This document shows positions 35,415-43,810 of a stretch of DNA of 64,000 bases, piece after piece. The notes below the pieces were generated by a model that worked only from the letters and a program-made list of their open reading frames with translations, was not told the DNA's origin and searched no databases. Source of the DNA: Hymenobacter actinosclerus (GTDB taxonomy: Bacteria; Bacteroidota; Bacteroidia; Cytophagales; Hymenobacteraceae); assembly GCF_900111515.1 (NCBI RefSeq), contig NZ_FOHS01000002.1:1054001-1118000 (forward strand), given 5' to 3'. Within the stretch, counting starts at the first letter, position 1. Each line of letters starts with the position of its first letter. The translations under genes and the position numbers were made by a program.

Positions 35415-35545
35415 TTGCCAGTTGCCAGTAAAAAGAACGTCATTCAGAGCAGAGCGAAGAATCTCGCGTGCTGACGTTGTAATGGTAATTTAACGTCAGC
35501 ACGCGAGATTCTTCGCTCTGCTCTGAATGACGTTCTACTTTTTGA
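35415..35545. repeat. Composite inverted repeat with TTGCCAG units
   Basis: Two TTGCCAG copies (35415-35428) precede a core arm starting AAAAAGAACGTCATTCAGAGC and running through GAATCTCGCGTGCTGACGTT (to 35478). The complement runs 35492-35541, for a stem of about 46 bp with a short loop and a three-base interruption (GTA) near the outer end. No matching TTGCCAG array is present on the right. It starts six bases after the VWA stop and ends 12 bases before the lipoprotein ATG. Confidence 0.92.
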
Positions 35546-35556
35546 TTCCAATAAGC

Positions 35557-35952
35557 ATGAAATACTTCCCCCTGCTCATCGCCATCCTGCTGCTCAGCGG
35601 CTGCGCGAAATCGACCGATAAAAAGGCTGAACTGGCCGTGCAGGATTTCCTGCGCAACCGGGTATCCACGGCCCGCAACTACTCGCCCGGCAAGTTCCGG
35701 CTGCAGCCCTACACCCGTCGCGACTCGCTGCTGTACCTGGCCCAGATGGCCCAGCTCAGCGGCCAGCCCGCGCCGCCCGCCCCCACCCCGGCCGATACGG
35801 CCCGCATCGGCATCCTAGTCCACCATGACTACCGCGACCAGACGCCCGACGGTATCCTCATCCGCGACAGTGGCGAGTACGTGGTGCGCCCCAACGGCGA
35901 GGTGCGCCTGCTGATTGCCGAAAGCGTCCGCAAGCGCCGGCTGGCCCAGTAG
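35557..35952 (+). CDS. Small lipoprotein (131 aa)
   Basis: A 131-residue lipoprotein with MKYFPLLIAILLLSGC at the N-terminus; the LLSGC lipobox puts the modified Cys at residue 16. The mature part has KKAELAVQDFLRNRV and a beta-rich remainder (RIGILVHHDYRDQTPDGILI). The ATG at 35557 is chosen over an in-frame start 30 bases upstream because the signal begins there. It sits just after a composite repeat and 44 bases before the pseudouridine synthase gene, whose -7 element lies a few bases past its stop. Function unknown. Confidence 0.85.
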   Translation: MKYFPLLIAILLLSGCAKSTDKKAELAVQDFLRNRVSTARNYSPGKFRLQPYTRRDSLLYLAQMAQLSGQPAPPAPTPADTARIGILVHHDYRDQTPDGILIRDSGEYVVRPNGEVRLLIAESVRKRRLAQ

Positions 35953-35955
35953 CCG

Positions 35956-35963
35956 TACCTTTG
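35956..35963 (+). promoter_or_regulatory. Perfect -7 element TACCTTTG
   Basis: TACCTTTG matches TAnnTTTG exactly and lies 33 bases before the ATG at 35997, giving a short leader for the pseudouridine synthase-hydrolase pair. No -33 element is seen because the lipoprotein's C-terminal codons occupy that place. Confidence 0.5.
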
Positions 35964-35996
35964 CCCCCACCTCCTTAACCGCCGTTCACCGCCCCC

Positions 35997-36962
35997 ATGC
36001 GCTACATTCTGCTCAATAAGCCCTACGAAGTGCTGACCCAGTTCACCGACGAAACCGGCCGGCAGACGCTCAAGGACTTCGTGGAAGTGCCCGGCATCTA
36101 CCCCGTCGGCCGGCTCGATTACGACTCGGAGGGGCTGGTGCTGCTCACCGACGACAAGCAGCTCCAGCACCGGCTGTCGGAGCCGCGCTTCAAGGTGCCT
36201 AAAACCTACTGGGTGCAGGTAGAAGGCGAGCCCACGCCCGAGGCCCTGGAGAACCTGCGCCGGGGCGTGGATTTGAAAACCGGCTACACCTCACCCGCCG
36301 ACGTGGCGCTGCTGCCCGAGGCACCCGAACTATGGGAGCGGAGCAAGCCGGTGCGCTTTCGGGCCAGCATCCCCACCAGCTGGCTGCAAATCCGCATTTC
36401 GCAGGGCATGAACCGGCAAGTGCGCAAAATGACGGCCGCCGTGGGCTACCCCACCCTGCGCCTGGTGCGCGCCGCCATTGCTGATATGGACCTGGGCGAG
36501 CTCCAGCCCGGCCAGTGGCGCGAGCTGACCAACACCGAAGTGCGCCTGCTCACCGAAGACATGGCCGCCCAGACGGCCGCGGCCGGCACCTTCAAAACGC
36601 CCAAAACGTCCGAGTACTGGCCCGGCGGCATCCCGCCCGGCGGCAAGAAAAGCAGCGGCAGCCGCGGCGGTTTCACGCCCCCCGGTGGCCCCAAAGCGGC
36701 TGGCAGTAAGCCCAACCGGCCCGTGGGTGGCCCCAAGGCTGCGGGCAGCAAGCCCGGCCGGCCCGCCAGCAGCCGCGCCGATTCAACGGATAAGCCCGCC
36801 CCGCGCAAACCCGCGGGTGAGCGGCCCGCCGGTGGCCGGCCGGCCGGGGCCAAACCCGCCGGCAGCCGGCCCGCGGGCGGCAAAAGCTTCGGCACGAAGC
36901 CGTCCGGTGGCAAGCCCGGCAGCAAGCCCGGTTCGGCGGGTGGGCGCAAGGGGCGCGGCTAA
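35997..36962 (+). CDS. RluE/RsuA-type rRNA pseudouridine synthase with low-complexity tail
   Basis: A 321-residue enzyme that isomerises uridine in rRNA. The catalytic core (residues 1-190) opens with MRYILLNKPYEVLTQF and has the catalytic motif GRLDYDSEGLVLLTDD (Asp about 41), then QGMNRQVRKMTAAVGYPTLRLVR, typical of the RluE/RsuA group. No N-terminal S4 domain is present. After residue 200 there is a roughly 115-residue tail rich in Gly, Pro, Lys, Arg and Ala with repeats such as GGPKAAGSKPNRP / GGPKAAGSKPGRP and RPAGGRPAGAKPAGSRP; it is strongly basic and may bind RNA. The stop overlaps the next start (TAATG). Confidence 0.9.
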   Translation: MRYILLNKPYEVLTQFTDETGRQTLKDFVEVPGIYPVGRLDYDSEGLVLLTDDKQLQHRLSEPRFKVPKTYWVQVEGEPTPEALENLRRGVDLKTGYTSPADVALLPEAPELWERSKPVRFRASIPTSWLQIRISQGMNRQVRKMTAAVGYPTLRLVRAAIADMDLGELQPGQWRELTNTEVRLLTEDMAAQTAAAGTFKTPKTSEYWPGGIPPGGKKSSGSRGGFTPPGGPKAAGSKPNRPVGGPKAAGSKPGRPASSRADSTDKPAPRKPAGERPAGGRPAGAKPAGSRPAGGKSFGTKPSGGKPGSKPGSAGGRKGRG

Positions 36963-37906
36963 TGCAACGGCGGCGGCTGGTGCGGCGGGGGCTGCTGGCG
37001 GCCGGGCTGGGGTTGTTGCTGCTGAACGCGGTGGCCTTTTTCCACGCCTGGCGTTTCACCCACTTCACGGCTGATTCCGGCCAATCAACCGGCAGCCCCG
37101 AGCAGCTGACGCTGGCCGGCAAGCTGTGGGTACTGGCCACCGGCGTGCGCACGCCCAAGCCGCGCAACCACGCCCGACCCGCGTTTCCGTACGCCACCGT
37201 GCAACTGGCCGGCCCCAACGGGCAGCTGGAAAGCTGGTACGGCGCGGTACCGCGAGCCCGGGGCACGGTGGCCTTATTTCACGGCTACACCAGTTCCAAA
37301 AGCCAGCTGCTGCACGAGGCCGATTACTTCCGAAGCCTGGGTTACAACGTGCTGCTCACCGATTTTGCGGGTAGCGGCAACTCGCAGGGCTTCCGCTGCA
37401 CTGTAGGCTACGATGAGGCCGCCGACGTAGCCACCGCCGTGCGCTGGCTGCAACGGCGGCCGGGCCCGGTGTACATCTACGCCAACTCCATGGGCGCGGT
37501 AGCCACGCTGCGGGCCGAGGCCGAGCTGGGCCTGCGGCCCACCGCTAACCTGCTTGAATGCCCCTACGGCTCCATGCTGGCCACCGCCCAAAGCCGCTTC
37601 CGCTCCATGCACGTGCCCGCTTTCCCGATGGCCAACCTACTGGTGTTCTGGGGCGGGGCGGCCAACGGCTTCAACGCCTTCGCCCTCGACGCCACCGCCT
37701 ACGCCGCCCGCACCCCCACGCCCACCCTGCTGCTCTGGGGAACCGCCGACCCGCGCGTAACGCCCGCCGAAACCGCCGCCATCTTCACCCACCTGGCCGG
37801 CCCCAAACAGCGCCAGGATTTCCCCGGCTCCGGCCACGAGCCGTATTGGTGGAAACACGAGGCCCTGTGGCAGCGTACGGTGGCGGGGTTTCTGAACAGG
37901 CTGTAG
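36962..37906 (+). CDS. Alpha/beta hydrolase with N-terminal membrane anchor
   Basis: A 314-residue alpha/beta hydrolase whose start ATG overlaps the preceding stop by one base. An N-terminal anchor (LLAAGLGLLLLNAVAFF) is followed by the oxyanion-type LFHGYTSSKSQLL, a nucleophile elbow YANSMGAVA (Ser in ANSMG), Asp in GTADPRVTP and His in GSGHEPYWWKH. It is probably periplasmic, membrane-tethered. The last codons and TAG stop (AGGCTGTAG) fall inside the left arm of the repeat 37900-38012. Substrate unknown; pairing with a pseudouridine synthase gives no hint. Confidence 0.88.
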   Translation: MQRRRLVRRGLLAAGLGLLLLNAVAFFHAWRFTHFTADSGQSTGSPEQLTLAGKLWVLATGVRTPKPRNHARPAFPYATVQLAGPNGQLESWYGAVPRARGTVALFHGYTSSKSQLLHEADYFRSLGYNVLLTDFAGSGNSQGFRCTVGYDEAADVATAVRWLQRRPGPVYIYANSMGAVATLRAEAELGLRPTANLLECPYGSMLATAQSRFRSMHVPAFPMANLLVFWGGAANGFNAFALDATAYAARTPTPTLLLWGTADPRVTPAETAAIFTHLAGPKQRQDFPGSGHEPYWWKHEALWQRTVAGFLNRL

Positions 37907-38012
37907 CGCTCAACGCTGTTTCGCGACGAGCGAAGCGAGTAGGCTAATTGAGTGGTTGTCCGGACGTGGATAGTTGCTTCGCTCGTCGCGAAACAGCGTT
38001 GAGCGCTACAGC
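37900..38012. repeat. Perfect 37-bp inverted repeat overlapping a stop codon
   Basis: The arms 37900-37936 and 37976-38012 (GCTGTAGCGCTCAACGC... and its exact complement) are perfectly complementary; the loop is 39 bases. The TAG of the hydrolase gene (37904-37906) is within the left arm. No recognisable relation to the other repeat families. The following stretch to 38233 holds only the palindrome at 38110-38126. Confidence 0.94.
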
Positions 38013-38109
38013 CCGCGCTACTTTCTTATGCCCGGCTGGCAGAAACCCTGCCCTGCGGATTCCGGTAGAAAGTCAGACCGGCACGAAAAGCCGCCGCGTG
38101 GCCCCCAAA

Positions 38110-38126
38110 AATGACAATCTGTCATT
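38110..38126. promoter_or_regulatory. Palindrome AATGACA-ATC-TGTCATT upstream of dnaK
   Basis: A perfect dyad with 7-base arms and 3-base spacer, 108 bases upstream of the dnaK ATG. A GACA/TGTC dyad in front of a chaperone gene is a plausible heat-shock operator. It is not CIRCE. Regulator unknown. Confidence 0.5.
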
Positions 38127-38233
38127 AGAAACGCGCATTTCGGGGGCTGGTACGTCTCTTGTAATTACCGGTGCACGAGGATTTCGGTCCTTTTTCAACT
38201 GACAATCTACTTTCTACTCCTACTCATAACATC

Positions 38234-40186
38234 ATGGGCAAAATAATCGGTATTGACCTCGGCACCACCAACTCGTGCGTGTCGGTAATGGAAGGCAACG
38301 AGCCGGTGGTTATTCCAAACAGCGAAGGCCGCCGCACGACTCCCTCCATCGTCGCGTTTCTCGACAATGGCAAGGGCGAGCGTAAAGTGGGCGACCCCGC
38401 CAAGCGCCAGGCCATTACCAACCCCAACAACACTATCCAGAGCATCAAGCGCTTCATGGGCCGCAACTTCTCGGAGGTTTCTGAGGAGGCTAAGAACGTG
38501 CCCTACGAAGTAACCAGTGGCACCAACAATACGGCCACCGTGAAAATCGGCGACCGGAACTATACGCCCCAGGAAATTTCGGCCATGGTGCTTCAGAAGA
38601 TGAAGCAGACCGCCGAGGAGTACCTGGGCACCACGGTAACCGAGGCCGTTATTACGGTTCCGGCCTACTTCAACGACGCCCAGCGTCAGGCCACCAAGGA
38701 AGCCGGCGCCATTGCCGGCCTCGAAGTGAAGCGCATCATCAACGAGCCCACCGCCGCCGCCCTGGCCTACGGCCTCGACAAGGACCACTCCAACCACAAG
38801 GTGGCCGTGTACGACCTCGGCGGTGGTACCTTCGACATCTCGATTCTGGAGCTGGACAACGGTGTGTTCGAAGTGCTGAGCACCAACGGCGACACTCACC
38901 TCGGCGGCGACGACTTCGACCAGGTAATCATCAACTTCCTGGCCGACCAGTTTTCGTCGGAAAACGAAGGCCTCGACCTGCGCAAGGACGCCATGGCCCT
39001 CCAGCGCCTCAAGGAGGCGGCCGAGAAAGCCAAAGTGGAGCTGTCTTCGTCGTCGGAAACCGAGATTAACCTGCCCTACATCACGGCCACGGCCTCGGGC
39101 CCTAAGCACCTGGTGGTAAAGCTGAGCCGCTCGAAGTTCGAGCAGCTGGCCGACAACCTGTTCAAGCGCTCGATGGAGCCCGTGAAAAAGGCCCTCCAGG
39201 ACGCTGGCCTGAGCACTTCGGATATTGACGACGTGATTCTGGTAGGCGGCTCGACCCGCATGCCCCGCATCCAGGAAGATGTGGAGAAGTTCTTCGGCAA
39301 GAAGCCCAGCAAGGGCGTCAACCCCGACGAAGTAGTGGCCATCGGCGCGGCTATTCAGGGGGGCGTACTCACCGGCGAGGTGAAGGACGTGCTGTTGCTC
39401 GACGTAACCCCGCTGAGCCTTGGCATCGAGACCATGGGCGGCGTGATGACCAAGCTCATCGAGAGCAACACCACCATCCCGACCAAGAAATCGGAAACCT
39501 TCTCCACGGCCTCCGACAACCAGCCAAGCGTGGAAATCCACGTGTTGCAGGGCGAGCGGCCGCTGGCCTCGCAGAACCGCACCATCGGCAAGTTCCACCT
39601 CGATTCCATCCCGCCCGCACCCCGCGGCGTGCCGCAGGTTGAAGTAACCTTCGACATTGATGCCAACGGCATCCTGCACGTAACGGCCAAGGACAAGGGA
39701 ACCGGCAAGGAGCAGAAAATCCGCATCGAAGCCTCGTCGGGCCTTTCCGACGCCGACATCGAGCGCATGCGTCAGGAAGCCCAGTCGAATGCCGAAGCTG
39801 ATAAGGCCGAGCGCGAGAAAATCGAGAAGGTCAACCAGGCCGACTCGATGATTTTCCAGACCGAGAAGCAGATGACCGAGTACGGCGACAAGCTGAGCGC
39901 CGGCAACAAAACAGCCGTCGGAAACGCCCTCGCCGACCTCAAGAAGGCTCACGAGAGCAAGGACCTCGGCGCCATTGATACCGCCATGGCGGCCATCAAC
40001 ACGGCCTGGCAGGCAGCCTCGCAGGAGATGTACGCCCAGGGCGGTGCCGAAGGCGGCCAGCCCGGCGCCGACGGTGGCAACCCCTTCGGTGGAGCCGACG
40101 GCCAGGCCGGCGGCAACGGCCAGCCCGGTGCTAATGCCGACAACGTAACCGACGTGGATTACGAGGAAGTCGAAGGCAAGCAATAA
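38234..40186 (+). CDS. dnaK: Chaperone DnaK (Hsp70)
   Basis: A 650-residue Hsp70 that folds proteins through ATP-driven clamp cycles. The ATG at 38234 ([18 protein letters not shown]) is the start; the frame is open upstream but without chaperone sequence. Signatures include [18 protein letters not shown]-type [12 protein letters not shown], the [11 protein letters not shown] loop, the linker [16 protein letters not shown] and a C-terminal EEVEGKQ-type end. A Gly/Ala/Gln-rich disordered stretch precedes the end. dnaJ and grpE are not adjacent. A hairpin terminator follows at 40237. Confidence 0.97.
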   Translation: MGKIIGIDLGTTNSCVSVMEGNEPVVIPNSEGRRTTPSIVAFLDNGKGERKVGDPAKRQAITNPNNTIQSIKRFMGRNFSEVSEEAKNVPYEVTSGTNNTATVKIGDRNYTPQEISAMVLQKMKQTAEEYLGTTVTEAVITVPAYFNDAQRQATKEAGAIAGLEVKRIINEPTAAALAYGLDKDHSNHKVAVYDLGGGTFDISILELDNGVFEVLSTNGDTHLGGDDFDQVIINFLADQFSSENEGLDLRKDAMALQRLKEAAEKAKVELSSSSETEINLPYITATASGPKHLVVKLSRSKFEQLADNLFKRSMEPVKKALQDAGLSTSDIDDVILVGGSTRMPRIQEDVEKFFGKKPSKGVNPDEVVAIGAAIQGGVLTGEVKDVLLLDVTPLSLGIETMGGVMTKLIESNTTIPTKKSETFSTASDNQPSVEIHVLQGERPLASQNRTIGKFHLDSIPPAPRGVPQVEVTFDIDANGILHVTAKDKGTGKEQKIRIEASSGLSDADIERMRQEAQSNAEADKAEREKIEKVNQADSMIFQTEKQMTEYGDKLSAGNKTAVGNALADLKKAHESKDLGAIDTAMAAINTAWQAASQEMYAQGGAEGGQPGADGGNPFGGADGQAGGNGQPGANADNVTDVDYEEVEGKQ

Positions 40187-40236
40187 TCACTGATTCGCGC
40201 TGATTGAATTGATTGCGCTGATTTCTTTTACGTTTG

Positions 40237-40269
40237 AAAGGCCCGGAGCAGCTTGCTCCGGGCCTTTTT
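40237..40269 (+). terminator. dnaK terminator
   Basis: A 14-bp stem, AAAGGCCCGGAGCA-GCT-TGCTCCGGGCCTTT, followed by TTC. It lies 50 bases after the dnaK stop. Confidence 0.9.
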
Positions 40270-40312
40270 CGTGGGGTTGTGACACGGTAAAATGTGGCAC
40301 GATGTAGAAGCG

Positions 40313-40394
40313 CGGCCTGCCCCCGCCCGCCGATGGCACCATTACAACGATTTTGTTCAATTGCGTTAACGGCAGCGGCGGCCTGCCCCCGCCC
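40313..40394. repeat. Two direct copies of CGGCCTGCCCCCGCCC
   Basis: The 16-base sequence occurs at 40313-40328 and 40379-40394, 66 bases apart, in the 340-base gap between dnaK and the next gene. Both copies are flanked by sequences containing ACAAC, suggesting an old partial duplication. No gene or promoter was identified here. Confidence 0.5.
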
Positions 40395-40526
40395 CTACGT
40401 TGTTCTACAACTGCGTAACAGCAGTTAAGAGCCTGACCATTCGTTGTTCGGTGCATGCACTTGGCTGCCATGCGTTTTCGTCAAGCTTCAGTTTATTCAG
40501 ATTCACCAGTCGGTAAGAAGAGTGCT

Positions 40527-41678
40527 ATGGCTGATTTCATCATCATCGGGGCCGGTATTGGCGGATTGGCTACGGCACATGCGCTGCTGAATTTGGGCCA
40601 CGGGGTACGGGTGTACGAGGCCGCGCCCGAGTTGCGGGCGGTGGGCGCGGGCGTGGTGCTGGGGGCCAATGCCATGCGCGCCCTGCACGAGTTGGGCCTG
40701 CACGACGCCGTAGCTGCACTGGGCGCGCCGGTGCGGCAGCTACAGCTACTCGACCAGCAAGGCCGCCTGCTGCAAAATGCCGACACCACCGGGTTCACCC
40801 AGCGGCTGGGCTTCGAGAACCTGGGGATTCACCGCGCCGATTTGCAACGGGTGCTGCTGGCGGGCCTGCCGGCGGGGGTAGTTCGGCTGGGCGTTCCCTT
40901 CGAGCGGCTGAGCGAAACCCCGGCCGGCGTGCTGGCCCACTTTGCCAACGGCTCGACGGCCCAAGCCGACGCCCTCATCGGGGCCGACGGCCTGAACTCG
41001 CGGGTGCGGCGGCAGCTGTGGCCGGCGGCCATGCCGCGCTACGCGGGCTACACCTGCTGGCGGGCCGTAGTGGATGCCAGCCAATTGGGGCTGGCCGCCG
41101 GCGAATCGGGTGAAACCTGGGGCCGGACGGGCCGGCGGTTCGGGTATGTGCCGGTAGGCGGCGGCCGGGTGTACTGGTTTGCCTGCCTCAACAGTCCCGA
41201 GCCCCGCAGCCCCCGGTACCAGGCCTACCGCGCGGCCGACTTGCGGCGCGAATTCGCCGGTTTCCACGCGCCCGTGCCCGAGTTGCTGGCCCTCACCCGC
41301 GACGACCAATTGCTCTGGAACGACATTCTGGACCTGCCGCCCCTGCCCCACTTCGCCCGCGGCTCGGTGCTGCTGCTCGGCGACGCGGCCCATGCCACCA
41401 CGCCCAATATGGGCCAGGGCGCGGGCATGGCCATCGAAGATGCCGCCGTGCTGGCCCGCTGCCTCCGCCCCTGCCGCGCCGACCTGCTCGCCGCTTTCCA
41501 GGCCTTCGAGCGGCAGCGCCGGCCCCGCACCGCCCGCATCGTGCGCACGTCCTGGCACCTGGGCCGCGTGGGGCAGTTGGAGAACCCGTTGCTGGTTCGC
41601 ATCCGCAACGCCGTGATGCGCATGCTGCCCGCCGCCGTCAGTCGGAGCCAGATGGCCTGGCTGTATGAGGAACTGTAG
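40527..41678 (+). CDS. FAD-dependent monooxygenase
   Basis: A 383-residue flavin monooxygenase of the salicylate-hydroxylase/FAD_binding_3 type. The ATG at 40527 (MADFIIIGAGIGGLATAHALLNLG) begins the dinucleotide-binding fold GxGxxG. The DG motif is ADALIGADGLNSRVR, and the GD motif LLLGDAAHATTPNMGQGAGMAIEDA is clear. An in-frame start upstream (40455) would add 24 residues with no fold and is rejected. The substrate is not deducible. Often such enzymes act on aromatics or in antibiotic/secondary metabolism. Confidence 0.9.
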   Translation: MADFIIIGAGIGGLATAHALLNLGHGVRVYEAAPELRAVGAGVVLGANAMRALHELGLHDAVAALGAPVRQLQLLDQQGRLLQNADTTGFTQRLGFENLGIHRADLQRVLLAGLPAGVVRLGVPFERLSETPAGVLAHFANGSTAQADALIGADGLNSRVRRQLWPAAMPRYAGYTCWRAVVDASQLGLAAGESGETWGRTGRRFGYVPVGGGRVYWFACLNSPEPRSPRYQAYRAADLRREFAGFHAPVPELLALTRDDQLLWNDILDLPPLPHFARGSVLLLGDAAHATTPNMGQGAGMAIEDAAVLARCLRPCRADLLAAFQAFERQRRPRTARIVRTSWHLGRVGQLENPLLVRIRNAVMRMLPAAVSRSQMAWLYEEL

Positions 41679-41721
41679 AAGTCAGGTGGTGCTATACCAT
41701 TCACAAAACAAATTGTGGAAA

Positions 41722-41828
41722 CGGGGTAGACACGCAACATTTTGTGTCTCGTCGTTGCTGACGTTGAACGATCTAACGACATGTGCAACATCAGCAACGA
41801 CGAGACACAAAATGTTGTGTCTCTACAC
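41722..41828. repeat. Inverted repeat, GAGACACAAC family
   Basis: Arms 41722-41765 and 41785-41828 (44 bases each) pair with four mismatches. Each arm contains a smaller dyad (ACACGCAAC/GTTGTGTC-like and GAGACACAAAA). It is the second member of the family seen at 12525-12638, sharing the GTCTCGTCGTTG inner segment. Confidence 0.88.
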
Positions 41829-41875
41829 CAACCTGGCGACTCGCTAACCATCTCCCGTAAAACATAAACACAAAA

Positions 41876-41906
41876 AAAGCCCGATTCCAAAAAGGAATCG
41901 GGCTTT
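41876..41906. terminator. Hairpin terminator for the 41926 gene
   Basis: A 13-bp stem, AAAGCCCGATTCC and its complement GGAATCGGGCTTT, with loop AAAAA. T-runs on both strands. It lies 20 bases from the stop of the minus-strand gene. Confidence 0.9.
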
Positions 41907-41925
41907 AGTGTGATAAGTCTGACGC

Positions 41926-42720
41926 TTACGCGGCGGCGGCCGTCTGGCCATTTTCGCGGTCGTCGATGGCTTTCTTCAGCTTGGCAATGGCCTGGGTGGC
42001 GCGCTCCTCATCAAGACGGTTGATGTTGAGCAGCATCTTCGTCTTCTCGGCGCGGGTAACCACGGGGTGGTTGAGCAGGCGGATGATTTCCTCCTTCTGC
42101 GAGGCCGAGGCGTAGGCCAGAGCGGCGGGCTCGGCAGCGGCCACCGGATCGGCGGGCACAGCCTTCATGGCCACGGGCGCGGCCGGAGCAGCCTGCGGAG
42201 CCGGGGCGGCGGGCGTCTCGGCCACGGTGGGCGTGTTGCCGGCGTAGTCCATCTCCTCGGCGGGCGTAGGCTCGTAGCCGGCGGCGCGGATAATCCAGGC
42301 CAGAATGTTGCGGTATGCCTTGCCAATGGCACGGGTCTGAGCCATGCTCATGATGGCAAACTCCTGGTAGAACTTCTTGCCCTGCTCCTTGCTGGAGCAC
42401 ACGGCAAAGCCCGCGCCCACGGTCTGACCGCTCTTCAGATCGAAGAGAATCACCTTGGCCTGGTACTTGATTTCCTGCTCGTTGCTGACGTTGATGACGT
42501 GCTCGACCACGGGCACGATGCCCAGGCGCGAGCCGGCGTACTGCCAGCCCTCCACGTTCACGAACTCCTTGCCCTGCACGTTGGTCGTGAGCTTGTTTTC
42601 CTTGATGAACTTGGCCAAATCGGTGGCCAAATGCAGCGTCTCATCCGAGTGCGACAAATCGTAGCTCTCTACTTTGGGCTTGCGGGTAGGCTCTTTGGGG
42701 GCTTTCACTGCTTGGCTCAT
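41926..42720 (-). CDS. Phage-like conserved protein, possible single-strand annealing protein
   Basis: A 264-residue cytoplasmic protein. The conserved core (residues about 30-160) reads LATDLAKFIKENKLTTNVQGKEFVNVEGWQYAGSRLG, then VCSSKEQGKKFYQEFAIMSMAQTRAIGKAYRNILAW and AAGYEPTPAEEM. I recall the AQTRAIGKAYRN and PTPAEEM blocks from phage-encoded hypothetical proteins and putative recombination proteins, but I cannot assign it firmly. The C-terminal third is Ala/Pro-rich then a small helical piece (ASQKEEIIRLLNHP). It has no phage neighbours here, so a domesticated chromosomal copy is likely. Upstream of it is 240 bases of AT-rich non-coding sequence. Confidence 0.8.
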   Translation of the reverse strand: MSQAVKAPKEPTRKPKVESYDLSHSDETLHLATDLAKFIKENKLTTNVQGKEFVNVEGWQYAGSRLGIVPVVEHVINVSNEQEIKYQAKVILFDLKSGQTVGAGFAVCSSKEQGKKFYQEFAIMSMAQTRAIGKAYRNILAWIIRAAGYEPTPAEEMDYAGNTPTVAETPAAPAPQAAPAAPVAMKAVPADPVAAAEPAALAYASASQKEEIIRLLNHPVVTRAEKTKMLLNINRLDEERATQAIAKLKKAIDDRENGQTAAAA

Positions 42721-42960
42721 GGTGCTTTTCCGTTAGGTTCCTGTAATGACATAAATGGCGTTCGGATGTATAACCGCTGCCCAACGCAAATAGTGCAAAA
42801 ATTCGCAGATTTTTATATAATTTTTCTCGTTGTCTTACAGACTATTACGTAATGAATTACCAAATACATTAGTCGTATTTACCTCGCTAACCCTTTTAGC
42901 TCAACCATATCAGCCCCTGCTCTTGCACCAGGCTTATACCAGGTAAGGCAGGGCCACAAA

Positions 42961-42987
42961 AAAACGCCGGCGGGCAGCCGGCGTTTT
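42961..42987. terminator. Hairpin terminator of the LolD-type gene
   Basis: An 11-bp stem AAAACGCCGGC / GCCGGCGTTTT with a GGGCA loop lies 25 bases past the stop of the minus-strand ATPase gene; T-runs on both strands. Confidence 0.85.
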
Positions 42988-43012
42988 GCAGTTGACAGTG
43001 ATGTGCTGGCGC

Positions 43013-43675
43013 CTAATTGTCGCCTTCCCAGATGTAGCCGTCCTTCATGGTGATGGTGCGGTCGGCCATTTCGGCCAGCTGGTCGTTGTGGGTGACGATG
43101 ACGAAGGTCTGGCCCAACTCTTTGCGCAGCAGAAAGAAAATCTGGTGCAGCTCCTGGGCGTTCTGCGAGTCGAGGTTGCCCGAGGGTTCGTCGGCGAAGA
43201 TGATTTCGGGCGAGTTGATGAGGGCCCGGGCCACCGCCGTGCGCTGCTGCTCGCCGCCGCTCATTTCCGAGGGCTTGTGGTCGGCGCGGCGCTCCAGGTT
43301 GAGCATGCCGAGCAGCTCGCGGGCCCGCACCCGGGTTTCCTTTTCCGAGCGGCCCGCCAGATAAGCCGGCAGACACACATTTTCGAGGGCCGTAAATTCG
43401 GGCAGCAGGTTATGAAACTGGAAAATGAAGCCGATGTGACGGTTGCGAAACCGGGCCAGATCGGAGCGCCCCAGCGAGCTGACCGACTCGCCATCGAAGA
43501 GTACCTCGCCCGAATCGGGGTTGTCGAGGGTGCCCAGAATGTGCAGCAGCGTGCTTTTTCCGGCGCCCGACGAGCCCACGATGGATACGATTTCCGATTT
43601 CTCGATGGTCAGGTCGATGCCCTTGAGCACTTCCAGCGTGTTGTAGCTTTTGCGGATGTTGATGGCTTGCAGCAA
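43013..43675 (-). CDS. LolD-type ABC transporter ATPase; TTG start
   Basis: A 220-residue ATPase of the MacB/LolD (o228) family. It begins [19 protein letters not shown] from a TTG at 43675; an ATG further upstream (43747) lies beyond the -7 element at 43714-43721 and would add an implausible hydrophobic piece, so TTG is preferred. Walker A is [10 protein letters not shown] (about 33-42), Q-loop [13 protein letters not shown], signature [16 protein letters not shown], Walker [13 protein letters not shown]. LolD releases lipoproteins from the inner membrane with LolC/E, but no permease gene is adjacent, so the partner is elsewhere. Confidence 0.92.
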   Translation of the reverse strand: MLQAINIRKSYNTLEVLKGIDLTIEKSEIVSIVGSSGAGKSTLLHILGTLDNPDSGEVLFDGESVSSLGRSDLARFRNRHIGFIFQFHNLLPEFTALENVCLPAYLAGRSEKETRVRARELLGMLNLERRADHKPSEMSGGEQQRTAVARALINSPEIIFADEPSGNLDSQNAQELHQIFFLLRKELGQTFVIVTHNDQLAEMADRTITMKDGYIWEGDN

Positions 43676-43713
43676 AACGGATCGGGAAACGGGCCAGATG
43701 AGGAGTATGAAAA

Positions 43714-43721
43714 CAAATCTA
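43714..43721 (-). promoter_or_regulatory. -7 element TAGATTTG on minus strand
   Basis: Read on the minus strand this is TAGATTTG, a full match to TAnnTTTG. Initiation about seven bases downstream, near 43707, would leave a leader of about 30 bases before the TTG at 43675. Confidence 0.5.
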
Positions 43722-43810
43722 CGGAATGTCGGGCGTTGCGGTGGCATGCGGGCGGGCCGCGGGGCCGGCCGGCGCGTAGAAGTTGGGCCGGGCGTACCTT
43801 CCCGGTTCGT

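Noticed and set aside
38013-38233. CIRCE (HrcA) operator upstream of dnaK
   Set aside because: The TTAGCACTC/GAGTGCTAA inverted repeat is not present; a different dyad is.
38207-40183. Long minus-strand open frame opposite dnaK
   Set aside because: It is a mirror of the conserved dnaK codons and has no independent motif.
42986-43810. Longer coding frame for the GH113-like gene starting at 42986
   Set aside because: The upstream part lies antisense to the LolD-type ATPase gene and has no signal peptide; ATG at 43811 starts a proper membrane anchor.
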